Shown here: piece by piece, positions 1 through 6,850 of the stretch
Layout of the letters: each line of letters begins with the position of its first letter
Numbering within the stretch: the stretch's first letter is position 1
Source of the DNA: Bin87 sp965203855
Lineage (GTDB): Bacteria > Chloroflexota > Dehalococcoidia > Lucifugimonadales > UBA3495
Direction: 5' to 3'
Assembly: GCA_965203855.1 (NCBI GenBank)
Contig: CBDBDN010000009.1
Coordinates: 248,001 to 312,000, forward strand
DNA length: 64,000 nt
Notes under the pieces: generated by a model
The model's input: only the letters and a program-made list of their open reading frames with translations
Told to the model about the DNA's origin: nothing
The model's database searches: none
Made by a program: the position numbers and the translations under genes

Positions 1-534
1 CGGGAGTCGCTGTACTGCATACGCTGCGGGGCGTGCCTTAATGTTTGCCCGATATATCAGCGGGTGGGCGGCCATGCTTACGGGTGGGTTTATCCGGGGC
101 CGATTGGCTCTATCGTAACGCCGGAGCTGGTGGGGGTGGCGCAGGCGAAAGACTTGCCCAATGCGTCGACGCTGTGCGGGGCTTGCCGGGAGGCCTGCCC
201 GGTGCGGATCAACATACCGCGGATGCTGTTGCATTTGCGTCATGAGCTGGCGGAGAGCGGGGATTCCGGGCGTCGGGCGGCGTCGGATACCGATACGATG
301 CTGGCGCGGGGCTTTGCGGCGGTTATGTCAAATCCGATGCTGCTGCGCGCGGCGCGGCGGCTGGGACGGCTGGCGTTATTGCCCATCTCCAAAGGGGGCA
401 AGATTGGGGCAACGCGGCTGCCATTGCTGTCGCGTTGGACGGCGGCCCGGGATTTGCCGGCGCCGGCGCCGCGCAGTTTTGCCGAAATCTGGCGGGACGA
501 GCTAGCTGACGAATCTGATGGGAAACCTGGATAA
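1..534 (+). CDS. lutB: LutB-like iron-sulfur protein, C-terminal part (truncated by window edge)
   Basis: The reading frame is open from the first base, so the N-terminal LUD domain lies outside the window. What remains begins with two ferredoxin-like motifs, CIRCGACLNVCP and CGACREACPVRI, expected to bind two [4Fe-4S] clusters, followed by a helical tail ending at a TAA. This matches the C-terminus of LutB/YkgF, part of the LutABC complex that oxidises L-lactate in the cytoplasm and passes electrons towards quinone. A LutC homologue lies downstream at 2015, but about 1.5 kb of repeats and a methyltransferase gene separate them, which is unusual because lut genes are normally contiguous. The family call is firm; the substrate (lactate or another hydroxyacid) is inferred. 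Confidence 0.88.
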   Translation, partial: RESLYCIRCGACLNVCPIYQRVGGHAYGWVYPGPIGSIVTPELVGVAQAKDLPNASTLCGACREACPVRINIPRMLLHLRHELAESGDSGRRAASDTDTMLARGFAAVMSNPMLLRAARRLGRLALLPISKGGKIGATRLPLLSRWTAARDLPAPAPRSFAEIWRDELADESDGKPG

Positions 535-567
535 CGGGCGGCGGGGCTTGGGGCGTGTGTGGGCATA

Positions 568-663
568 CGTCATTCCGGCAAAAGCCGGAATCCAGGGTCG
601 TAATCTGCCCGTGCGGTAATTGAAACGGCAAGCATAGATTCCGGCTTTCGCCGGAATGACGGG
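568..663 (+). repeat. MITE-like element A, copy 1 (inverted REP ends)
   Basis: The left end carries CGTCATTCCGGC-aaa-GCCGGAATC and the right end GATTCCGGC-tttc-GCCGGAATGACG, so the ends are inverted repeats and each is itself a small palindrome. The 40-50 bases between contain a conserved arm (GGTAATTGAAACGGCAAGCATA). Related copies lie near 1853 and 22362. There is no coding capacity. The size and structure resemble a BIME/REP pair or a small non-autonomous element; no target-site duplication is obvious by eye. Confidence 0.7.
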
Positions 664-786
664 TGTAAATGGTAGCGGTGATTGAAACGGCAAGCATAGA
701 TTCCGGCTTTCGCCGGAATGACGGGTATGGGGTAGGGGCAATTGAAACGGCAAGCATAGATTCCGGCTTTCGCCGGAATGACGGGT
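619..786 (+). repeat. Three tandem copies of the right arm of element A
   Basis: Units begin at 619, 681 and 741, a period of 60-62 bases. Each holds ATTGAAACGGCAAGCATAG followed by the palindrome TTCCGGCTTTCGCCGGAA and GACGGGT. They are almost identical, which suggests recent amplification. The array runs up to the start of the methyltransferase gene and stays open in its frame, so an automatic start call could wrongly extend that protein upstream through the repeats. Confidence 0.85.
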
Positions 787-812
787 ATGGGGGTAATGGC
801 AAGGGCAGCGGG

Positions 813-1664
813 ATGAATGGCAATAGGTTGGACCAGTTTTATACGGAAGGGGACACGGTGCGGAGGTGCGTCGTGCTGGCGGAGCGGTTTGTTCGGGATG
901 CCGGGATTAAAAGGCCGGGGTATATTGAGCCCGCCGCCGGGGATGGGGCCTTTCTGTGTGGCCTCACCGGAGTTGGCGGCGTTATCGCTATGGACATTGC
1001 GCCCGGCGCGCCGCACATCCGGCGGAGGGATTTTCTGGAGTGGAACTATCGGGGACGGCGGCGGCGGGAGAATCTGGTGGTCATCGGGAATCCGCCCTTT
1101 GGCAAGCGGGGGAACATGGCAGTAGCGTTTCTGAATCACGCCGCGCGACAGGCCGATACTGTGGCATTCATTTTGCCGGCCTGTTTTCGCAAATACGGCA
1201 TTCAGAAGCAAATCGCGTTGGATTTGGCGTTGCAGGTGAGGGAAGATCTGGGTTGGAACGAATACCGGCTGCCTGATGGCAGAAAGCAATTGCTGAACAC
1301 GGTATTCCAGGTTTGGAGCCGGCATACTCCGTATCCGAATTTGCGGCGCACGCGGCGGGAACCGCACCGGCACCCGGATTTTGTGATGCGGCAGTACAAT
1401 AATACGAGGGCAGCGGAGAAGGTGTTTGATTACGATTTTGACTTTGCCGTTCCCTGTCAAGGCTGGCAGGATTATGGCCGCCGGGAGACGCACGAGAGCG
1501 GATGCGAGCGTCATAAGCAATGGATTACCATTAAGGCAGTTGCGCCCGATGCGCTGGCGCGGGTGATGTCCATTGATTTTGGAGCATTGGCGGAGGGCAA
1601 CGGCACCAGCGTGCCGGGTTTTCGTATGAATGATGTTGTGGCAGAATACGGGAGGTTGCTATGA
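813..1664 (+). CDS. Solitary N6-adenine DNA methyltransferase
   Basis: This 283-residue protein is a class I SAM-dependent methyltransferase. The SAM-binding motif EPAAGDGAF lies at residues 39-47, an acidic residue follows in MDIAPG near 61, and the catalytic NPPF is at 93-96. The motif order and the NPPF signature indicate an adenine-N6 enzyme of the gamma (TaqI-like) arrangement. I chose the ATG at 813 because upstream in-frame codons are repeat DNA. No restriction nuclease is adjacent, only a 48-residue ORF overlapping the stop by four bases, so it may be an orphan methyltransferase, an epigenetic regulator or a phage-derived modification enzyme. It sits inside the lut locus between two copies of element A, which suggests insertion. 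Target sequence unknown. Confidence 0.8.
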   Translation: MNGNRLDQFYTEGDTVRRCVVLAERFVRDAGIKRPGYIEPAAGDGAFLCGLTGVGGVIAMDIAPGAPHIRRRDFLEWNYRGRRRRENLVVIGNPPFGKRGNMAVAFLNHAARQADTVAFILPACFRKYGIQKQIALDLALQVREDLGWNEYRLPDGRKQLLNTVFQVWSRHTPYPNLRRTRREPHRHPDFVMRQYNNTRAAEKVFDYDFDFAVPCQGWQDYGRRETHESGCERHKQWITIKAVAPDALARVMSIDFGALAEGNGTSVPGFRMNDVVAEYGRLL

Positions 1665-1807
1665 TGACGCCCGCCCGCCAGTCGGTGTACGATGTTTTCG
1701 AGGGGGTACAGTCGGATGACGCCTTGCTTCGTCGGATGGTGACTGCGACTAATGGCGACGGGTTGGAGAACCGGGTTCTGGCGATGTTGAGCGGCCAAGC
1801 AATCTAG
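1661..1807 (+). CDS. Small protein of 48 residues coupled to the methyltransferase
   Basis: The start overlaps the methyltransferase stop as ATGA, the classic arrangement for translational coupling, and GGAGG lies just upstream. The protein is acidic with no cysteines, signal peptide or membrane segment (MTPARQSVYDVFEGV near the N-terminus), and I recognise no family. It could be a methyltransferase partner, the stump of a lost gene, or a chance ORF. The overlap geometry is the main support. Confidence 0.4.
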   Translation: MMTPARQSVYDVFEGVQSDDALLRRMVTATNGDGLENRVLAMLSGQAI

Positions 1808-1852
1808 GGCGTGTAGTGAAATTATGATTTACCGCAGTCCGGCGTCTGTTTT

Positions 1853-2010
1853 CGTCATTGTGATGCCGTTGCAGCCGTCAATTCGGCGCAATCGGGAATC
1901 CTGGGGCGTAACTTTTTGCTGCGGTAATGGAGCCGGCAAGCATAGATTCCGGCTTTCGCCGGAATGACGGTGGGGGAGTTGGGAATGACGGAGGAATTGG
2001 GAATGACAGG
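1853..2010 (+). repeat. MITE-like element A, copy 2, with short GGAATGACGG array
   Basis: A degenerate left end (CGTCATTGTGATGCC) is followed by GGTAATGGAGCCGGCAAGCATAG and the palindrome TTCCGGCTTTCGCCGGAA with ATGACGG, in the same orientation as copy 1. After the palindrome, GGAATGACGG-like units recur at about 1962, 1982 and 2000, ending right before lutC. The array contributes several in-frame ATG codons upstream of the likely lutC start. Confidence 0.65.
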
Positions 2011-2014
2011 TGAT

Positions 2015-2779
2015 ATGACTACACCGGCAAATCGGGCCAACCTTGGCGTTCCGTCCGGCAGTTTTTTGGAGTCGGTGCGGCGGGCTTTGGGGCGGGCGGA
2101 TGGGCCGCCGGCGGAGCCGTATGCGCGTCTGGTTGAGGATGCTGCGGGGCTGCGGGAACAGGCGGCGGCGGTCCGGCAACGCATTGCTGGCGAACTGCCG
2201 GGGTTGATGACGCAGCTGGCCGACACGGCGGCGCGGCGGGGCTGGCAGGTGCGGCGCGCGGTCAATGGGGAGGAGGCGCTGGATTATGTCGTATCGGTTG
2301 CCGGGAGACTGGGGGCAAGCAGCGCGGCGCGCGCGGAGCAGGCGGTGTTTGACCGGCTGCCGGTTGATGCGGCGCTGGCCGGGGCCGGGGTGGTCTGCTG
2401 GCCGGCGGTTTATCCTGATGATGACGCGCGGGATGCGGTGCGGCGGCGTATTGCGGAGTCGGACATTGGCATCACGGGGGCCGATTATGCGGTTGCCGAA
2501 ACCGGCTCGGTTATCGTGCTGCCGCGCCGGGGGTTGAGTCGTTTGGTGTCGGTGCTGCCGCCGGTGCATATTGCGGTGGTGCGGCGGGAGGACGTCATTG
2601 GGACGCTGGACGATTTGTTTATACTGCGGCGGCTGGAGTATCATAGCAACGGCGGGGATATGGGGAGCTATCTGAATTTCATCACGGGGCCGAGCCGCAC
2701 TGCGGACATTGAGCAGACCATCGTGGTGGGGGTGCACGGCCCGCGCGAGGCTCACTTGATACTGCTGGATGAGGAGTAA
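2015..2779 (+). CDS. lutC: LutC/YkgG-family LUD-domain protein
   Basis: A 254-residue LUD-domain protein, the partner of LutB in the lactate-oxidising complex. The conserved core GADYAVAETGSVIVL and the following LPPVHIAVV segment match LutC, and the length is typical (about 215-250). ATG codons at 1964, 1985 and 2003 are also in frame but lie in GGAATGACGG repeat units; the ATG at 2015 follows AGGTG and gives a protein starting MTTPANRA, so I prefer it. The next gene follows after four bases with its SD inside the end of lutC, so lutC may be cotranscribed with the HEPN/MNT pair. The normal upstream partner lutB is displaced by the methyltransferase module. Confidence 0.85.
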   Translation: MTTPANRANLGVPSGSFLESVRRALGRADGPPAEPYARLVEDAAGLREQAAAVRQRIAGELPGLMTQLADTAARRGWQVRRAVNGEEALDYVVSVAGRLGASSAARAEQAVFDRLPVDAALAGAGVVCWPAVYPDDDARDAVRRRIAESDIGITGADYAVAETGSVIVLPRRGLSRLVSVLPPVHIAVVRREDVIGTLDDLFILRRLEYHSNGGDMGSYLNFITGPSRTADIEQTIVVGVHGPREAHLILLDEE

Positions 2780-2783
2780 CGGA

Positions 2784-3125
2784 ATGCCGATGCGAGTGGG
2801 ATTTATTCAGTTTCGGCGGCAGATGCTGGAACGGCAGCTGGAAGAGATGACGGAGGTGCTGCCGACCTTGGGGATCCAAAAGGCGATTCTGATTGGGGAT
2901 ATGGTAAGCGGGGACTATGCGCCGAGCAGCAGCATTGACCTGGTGTTTGTGCATGACACGGATCGGCCGTTTGGTCGGCGCGCCGATTTCTTTTCGTATC
3001 ATATCGGCTCGCAAGTGGGGATGACGGCGCAGGTGTACACGCCGGAGGAATTTGAGCGACTGCAAGACGAGCTGCCGGCCTTGTATGCGGCCTGCCAGCG
3101 CGGGAGGGTGATTTACGATGCCTGA
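2784..3125 (+). CDS. MNT-type nucleotidyltransferase-like protein (HEPN/MNT pair)
   Basis: A 113-residue minimal nucleotidyltransferase fold. The core reads GDMVSGDYAPSSSIDLVFV at residues 38-56, which aligns with the GS...DxD motif of MNT antitoxins such as MntA. The usual GS is GD here, and the first aspartate of DxD is serine (S50), leaving D52. Catalytic nucleotidyl transfer may therefore be weakened, or the protein may act only by binding its partner. Its end overlaps the HEPN gene by eight bases, the standard arrangement of this toxin-antitoxin class. SD GAGGAG lies within the end of lutC, eight to ten bases before the ATG. Confidence 0.72.
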   Translation: MPMRVGFIQFRRQMLERQLEEMTEVLPTLGIQKAILIGDMVSGDYAPSSSIDLVFVHDTDRPFGRRADFFSYHIGSQVGMTAQVYTPEEFERLQDELPALYAACQRGRVIYDA

Positions 3126-3519
3126 TTTTGCTGCGGAAGGGCTGCGCTGGTTTCAGCAGGCGGAGCAGGACTTGGCGGATGCCGCCTACAACCGGGAGGG
3201 GGAGCGGTTCAACATCGCCTGTTTTCTGTGCCAGCAGGCGGCGGAGAAAGCGGTCAAGGCGTACCTGTACCGGCGGGGGGCGGAGGATGTATGGGGGAAT
3301 TCGCTGATTGACTTGTGCGAGGATGCCAAAATCTTTGAGATGTTCTTTGACACGATCAAGGCGGAGGCGCGGCAGCTGGATAAATACTACGAAATTACGC
3401 GCTATCCGGGGTGGCTGCCGGGCGGGATACCGGCGGACGCATTTGACGATGTGGATACGGAACGGGCGCTGGAACTGGCGGGCATCGTAGTGGAGTTTGT
3501 GGGGGAACGGATCCGATAG
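3118..3519 (+). CDS. HEPN-domain protein (toxin partner of MNT)
   Basis: This 133-residue all-helical protein has the HEPN signature CFLCQQAAEKAVKAYLY at residues 35-51 and the late motif YEITRYPG at 91-98, as in the HEPN family that pairs with MNT proteins. Many HEPN toxins are RNases with R-x4-6-H; after R95 no histidine falls in that window, so the RNase site looks absent or altered. It could be a nonclassical HEPN/MNT module or a degenerate toxin kept by its antitoxin. It overlaps the MNT gene by eight bases and ends 36 bases before a convergent gene. Confidence 0.72.
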   Translation: MPDFAAEGLRWFQQAEQDLADAAYNREGERFNIACFLCQQAAEKAVKAYLYRRGAEDVWGNSLIDLCEDAKIFEMFFDTIKAEARQLDKYYEITRYPGWLPGGIPADAFDDVDTERALELAGIVVEFVGERIR

Positions 3520-3555
3520 GGGGAAATGCTCACGGGTTGGCGGCGTCGGCTGGGG

Positions 3556-4035
3556 TCATCCTAGATCTACGGCGGCGGGGCTTGGCGATGCGCCGCCGAA
3601 AGTTTCGGCCAAACGGGCTTGTCGGTAGGCGAAGATGCGGCGCAGATCCCGGCGCACCAGTAAGCGGTCGGCCAGCCAGCCGCCGAGCATGGCGTACTCA
3701 ACGGAGTCTTGCACCAACGTTCCGCTGTCCTGCGGGATGAAAAGGTGGCGGTGCGTCCATTGGCGGTAGGGGCCTTTGATTTGGGCGTCGGTGAAATGAT
3801 GGGGCGGTTCCCATTCGGTGATGCGGCTTTGCCAGCGCATAGGTATGCCGTGCAGCCGCAGCCGGTATTCAATTTCGGCGCCGGCGGACAGCGTTAGGGG
3901 CGGCGGGGTAAGCACCTGGAACTTGAGCCAGGGCGGCGTCAGCAGCTCCAGGTTGAAAGCGTCGGCGTAGAAGTCAAAGACTTCATCCGGGCGGCGGGGG
4001 AGCCATTGTTCGCTGTGGAGGGTGAAGGTTGCCAT
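3556..4035 (-). CDS. SRPBCC/START-like ligand-binding protein
   Basis: A 159-residue protein of the SRPBCC (Bet v1/START-like) fold. It begins with the typical HSEQWLPRRPDEVFDFY strand-helix opening, has the middle W-x-S-R-I-T-E-W segment, and ends in a long C-terminal helix carrying LRRIFAYRQARL. Such proteins bind hydrophobic ligands or act as cyclase/dehydrase-like enzymes, so the ligand cannot be told from sequence. The start overlaps the glycerate kinase stop by one base (TAATG), so the two are translationally coupled, although a functional link is not obvious. Confidence 0.75.
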   Translation of the reverse strand: MATFTLHSEQWLPRRPDEVFDFYADAFNLELLTPPWLKFQVLTPPPLTLSAGAEIEYRLRLHGIPMRWQSRITEWEPPHHFTDAQIKGPYRQWTHRHLFIPQDSGTLVQDSVEYAMLGGWLADRLLVRRDLRRIFAYRQARLAETFGGASPSPAAVDLG

Positions 4036-5180
4036 TATTGCGGGCGTCCCAGCAGGTAGAGTCGCATTGCGCGTTCCGCGGCGTGTTCCAGGAGTTCGGC
4101 GCCGTTTTGCAGGCTGTGTTCCAGCGTGGCCGGTTCCGCGGCGATGGGGATGATGGCGTCGATGCCGTGTTCGTAGAGGAGTTCGTAGCCTGGGCCCAGG
4201 CTACCGGCCAGGAGCAGGGTGGGGACGCCGAAAGCGCGGCTGCGGCGGGCGATGCCTACCGGGGCTTTGTCAAAGGCGGTAGAACGGTCGGCGCGGCCTT
4301 CGCCGGTGATAATGAGGTCGGCGCCGGCGGAATGGCGGTCAAAGTCCAGGGCGTCGCAGACGAGGTCGATGCCGGAGCGGAGTTCGGCGCCGGCAAAGGC
4401 GAGGAGTCCGGCGCCGAGGCCGCCGGCGGCGCCGGCGCCGGGGATGTCGGCAATGTCCAGGCCCAGATCCTGCTGAATGACGCGAGCCAGATGGGCGAGG
4501 CAGTTGTCCAGTTCAGCTACGGTTGCCGGCGTGGCGCCTTTCTGGGGGCCGAAGATGGCCGCTGCGCCGGTAGCGCCGCAGAGGGGGTTGGTAACATCGG
4601 TAGCGCCGATGATGGCGGCGTCGGTTAGGCGGGGATGGGCTGCGGAGGCGTCGATGCGGTGCAGGGCGGCTAATGCTGCGCCGCCGGGGTGCAGGTCGCG
4701 GCCGGCGGCGTCCTGGAAACGGAGGCCCAGGGCGGCGGCCATGCCGGCGCCGCCGTCGTTGGTAGCGCTGCCGCCCAAGCCGACGATGATGCGGGTATAG
4801 CCGGCGTCCAGGGCGGCGGCCATCAGCTGGCCCGTGCCGTAAGTGGTGGCAGCGCGGGGGTTGCGCTGCTCGTCCGGGAGCAGGGCTAAACCGGATGCCA
4901 GGGCCATTTCGATGACGGCGGTTTGACGGTCGCCCATTACGCCCCAACGGGCGGCGGTGGGTTCGCCGAGGGGGCCGGATACGGTGGCCTGAAAGTACTG
5001 GCCGCCGCTGGTGTCGATCAGGGCGGCCAGGGTGCCATCGCCGCCGTCGGCGACGGGTATCAGGATGGTTTGGGCGTTGGGGGCGGCGCGGCGGATGCCG
5101 TTTTGGATGGCAAGGGCAGCCGGGCGAGCGCCGATGCTTTGCTTGAAAGCCTGGGGGGCGATGACGATGCGGAGGGGCAT
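4035..5180 (-). CDS. glxK: Glycerate kinase (GlxK/GarK family)
   Basis: A 381-residue protein that phosphorylates D-glycerate, normally at C2 in this family, feeding glycerate from glyoxylate or serine breakdown into lower glycolysis. The N-terminus (MPLRIVIAPQAFK), VADGGDGT at 43-50, and the glycine-rich GLGGSATNDGGAG stretch are family hallmarks, and the length matches GlxK (about 380). The ATG at 5180 sits nine bases after a TATAAT box with no SD, suggesting a leaderless or very short-leader mRNA. A longer frame upstream exists but reads through repeats and is not credible. The downstream SRPBCC gene is coupled. Confidence 0.92.
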   Translation of the reverse strand: MPLRIVIAPQAFKQSIGARPAALAIQNGIRRAAPNAQTILIPVADGGDGTLAALIDTSGGQYFQATVSGPLGEPTAARWGVMGDRQTAVIEMALASGLALLPDEQRNPRAATTYGTGQLMAAALDAGYTRIIVGLGGSATNDGGAGMAAALGLRFQDAAGRDLHPGGAALAALHRIDASAAHPRLTDAAIIGATDVTNPLCGATGAAAIFGPQKGATPATVAELDNCLAHLARVIQQDLGLDIADIPGAGAAGGLGAGLLAFAGAELRSGIDLVCDALDFDRHSAGADLIITGEGRADRSTAFDKAPVGIARRSRAFGVPTLLLAGSLGPGYELLYEHGIDAIIPIAAEPATLEHSLQNGAELLEHAAERAMRLYLLGRPQ

Positions 5181-5189
5181 AGTGGGGGT

Positions 5190-5195
5190 ATTATA
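5190..5195 (-). promoter_or_regulatory. -10 box of glxK
   Basis: On the minus strand TATAAT ends nine bases before the glxK ATG. A weak -35 candidate (TAGTCA) lies 16 bases upstream. The close spacing means transcription would begin at or next to the start codon. Confidence 0.5.
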
Positions 5196-5216
5196 GCGCA
5201 GGGATGGGGTTTGACT

Positions 5217-5410
5217 ACACCGATAGACAGGATGGATAGGATGGGGTTTTATGGCATGGATGAAGGGGATGAATGGGGATTGGATTTTTGGGGGGATGGA
5301 TTCCGGCTTGCGCCGGAATGACGGTAGGGGGTTCGGAATGACGGTAAGTAGGGGTGGAATGACGGTAAGTAGGGGCGGGATGACGGTAAGTAGGGGGGAA
5401 TGACGGTTGG
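5217..5410 (+). repeat. Composite element B, copy 1, with GGAATGACGGTAAGTA array
   Basis: A G-rich stretch containing GACAGGATGG, TTTTATGGCATGGATG and AGGGGATGAATGGGGATT leads into the palindrome TTCCGGCTTGCGCCGGAA and ATGACGG. From about 5314 units of GGAATGACGGTAAGTAGGGG repeat four to five times. The same G-rich stretch with the same TTGC-loop palindrome occurs at 6263 and 61699. Together with its flanks this fills the 322-base gap between glxK and the next gene. Confidence 0.75.
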
Positions 5411-5502
5411 AGGTTTGGCGGGCGTCTTGCTGATTGGGGCGATACGGGTTATCATTTTCCCTAGTCAACTTATCCTCAACCTGGAATGCGTGGAGCGAAA
5501 TT

Positions 5503-6202
5503 ATGACTGCCATTCTGAATTCTACCCCCCCCCCCCCCCCCCCGACATTGGCTGACCAAAAACCTAACGACGGCTTGGCTGCGGCTGGGTAAGGCTGCCG
5601 TTTTCAGCGTTTTGGCCGGATTGGCCGTTGCGGCTGGGCTGGCGTTTCCCGGCGGTGAGGCGGCAGCGCAGAGTTATGGCGGGTACACTTATACTTCGCG
5701 GGTTTGCCAGGAGTATGGGCAGCAGCCGCGTTATTACAATGTGCGGGACGGGCAGGCGGCTTACAACGGGGGGAACAGCGACAGCGGCTGGCTGATTGTG
5801 CTGGAACGGGGGGCGAATGTCTTTCCGGCTCAATACGCATTCGGCGCTCCTTATGGAGGCGGCACATGGAACAGCGCCCAAGCGGCCTACAATGCTTCCC
5901 TCACGCATCCTGCTCACCGATTATTCACCGGCGCGGCGGCAAATGCCCACTTGGGACTAGCCAATGGCGAAGCAATAGTAGATTCTAATGGCATCCGCGG
6001 CTTCGTAACGCGGGTCTCGCTCTTGGTTGTAACTGACCGCAACGACAATGGGGAGTACGATGTGGGCGACATGGCGGCCGGTTTGGGATCAAGAAACGCA
6101 AGCCAGTGGACCTATGTGTTAAGGAACTTCTCGCGGACCGCAGCGGCCTACGACTACGGCGGCAGCTATGTGCGGTGGGCGCATATGGCGTGGTGCCGGT
6201 AG
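5503..6202 (+). CDS. Secreted protein with a poly-C tract in its signal region; OFF by one base as sequenced
   Basis: An ATG at 5503, seven bases after GGAG, opens a frame reading MTAILNST, then a run of 19 C. As sequenced this frame stops at 5590. With one C fewer the same start would read through five prolines into WLTKNLTTAWLRLGKAAVF and a hydrophobic stretch ending in an AAA cleavage site near QSYGG: a complete Sec signal peptide joined to the long downstream frame ending at 6202, 232 residues in all. The mature part has no family I recognise; it holds DRNDNGEYDVGD, an EF-hand or dockerin-like calcium-binding pattern, and several Tyr/Gly-rich stretches. A TTG at 5612 is also possible but would cut the signal peptide. 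I infer a phase-variable exported protein; a miscounted homopolymer is the alternative. A terminator follows at 6235. Confidence 0.7.
5525..5543 (+). repeat. Homopolymeric C19 tract
   Basis: Nineteen consecutive C residues lie 22 bases inside the reading frame of the secreted-protein gene. Long C or G tracts are classic slipped-strand contingency sequences. Lengths of 15, 18 or 21 would place the gene in frame; 19 does not. Confidence 0.9.
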
Positions 6203-6234
6203 CGGGCGAACTTGACCGTCAATCGGTCCTCAAG

Positions 6235-6262
6235 CCCTCTCCTTGATGGAGAGGGTTTTGTT
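6235..6262 (+). terminator. Intrinsic terminator of the secreted-protein gene
   Basis: A perfect eight-base stem CCCTCTCC/GGAGAGGG with loop TTGAT is followed by TTTTGTT, 33 bases after the stop at 6202. The T-run merges into the start of the next element B copy. Confidence 0.85.
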
Positions 6263-6430
6263 ATGGCATGGATGGAGGGGATGAATGGGGATTGGATTTA
6301 TGGGGATTGGGGATTGATGGGGCGGCGGCAGTTGACTCGGAGTCGGGGGTAGGGGGATGGATTCCGGCTTGCGCCGGAATGACGGTAAGGAGGGTCGGAA
6401 TGACGGTAAGCAGGGGCGGAATGGCGGTTT
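6263..6430 (+). repeat. Composite element B, copy 2
   Basis: ATGGCATGGATGGAGGGG and GATGAATGGGGATTGGATT are followed, after a unique stretch, by the palindrome TTCCGGCTTGCGCCGGAA near 6361 and two or three GGAATGACGGTAAG units. It occupies the gap between the terminator and the small membrane protein; no gene is visible here. Confidence 0.7.
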
Positions 6431-6519
6431 CGAAGGTGGTCTAACGATAGCATCTGCCGGGCCGGTGTAATAGAATGGGGGCAATCCCTGCGATGGGGTT
6501 GGTCGGGAGGGCTACTGAA

Positions 6520-6723
6520 ATGAACCGCAAAGTAATCGGCATTGGAGTGATTGCGCTGCTGGCGGCGGCCCTGGTGTTCGGCACCGTGGGTTCCGTGATG
6601 GAAGTGGTGGCGTCGGCTACTGCGCCGGTTCCGCAGGAAGGGGATTATGTAGCGCGGCTGGCGGATCCCGGCAACGATACCGCCGCCATTGCGGCGCTGA
6701 AATATGTTTGTCCATTTCACTAA
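6520..6723 (+). CDS. Small single-pass membrane or secreted protein, unknown function
   Basis: A 67-residue protein starting MNRKVIGIGVIALLAAALVF, with one hydrophobic helix at about residues 5-27 and a short polar tail (PVPQEGDYVARLADPGNDT). GGGAGG lies ten bases before the ATG at 6520, which is why I prefer it over the earlier in-frame ATG at 6475. The hydrophobic segment may be an uncleaved signal anchor. I do not recognise the family. The tail ends abruptly at KYVCPFH, so this could be the remnant of a longer exported protein. Confidence 0.5.
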   Translation: MNRKVIGIGVIALLAAALVFGTVGSVMEVVASATAPVPQEGDYVARLADPGNDTAAIAALKYVCPFH

Positions 6724-6850
6724 ACCGGAAACCGGGCGGTTGCGCCAAATCAGCTGGTTGCGCTAAATCGGAAAGAAGTCGGGGCCGGGCGCGGCGTTGG
6801 CAAGATTGCCAGATTGCCGTTGCCGCCGATGCCAAGCTTATGGAGTAAGA

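Noticed and set aside
669..812. N-terminal extension of the methyltransferase through the repeats
   Set aside because: The extra residues are translated REP units repeating ETASIDSGFRRNDGYG; the SAM motif spacing fits the start at 813.
4029..4628. Long plus-strand frames opposite glycerate kinase, and similar long antisense frames across the window
   Set aside because: They are GC-rich shadows of real genes: low-complexity, no motifs, no SD, and the opposite strand carries a clear family member.
5612..6202. TTG at 5612 as the true start of the secreted protein
   Set aside because: It cuts off the charged part of the signal peptide and has no SD, whereas ATG 5503 has both, at the cost of the one-base offset in the C tract.
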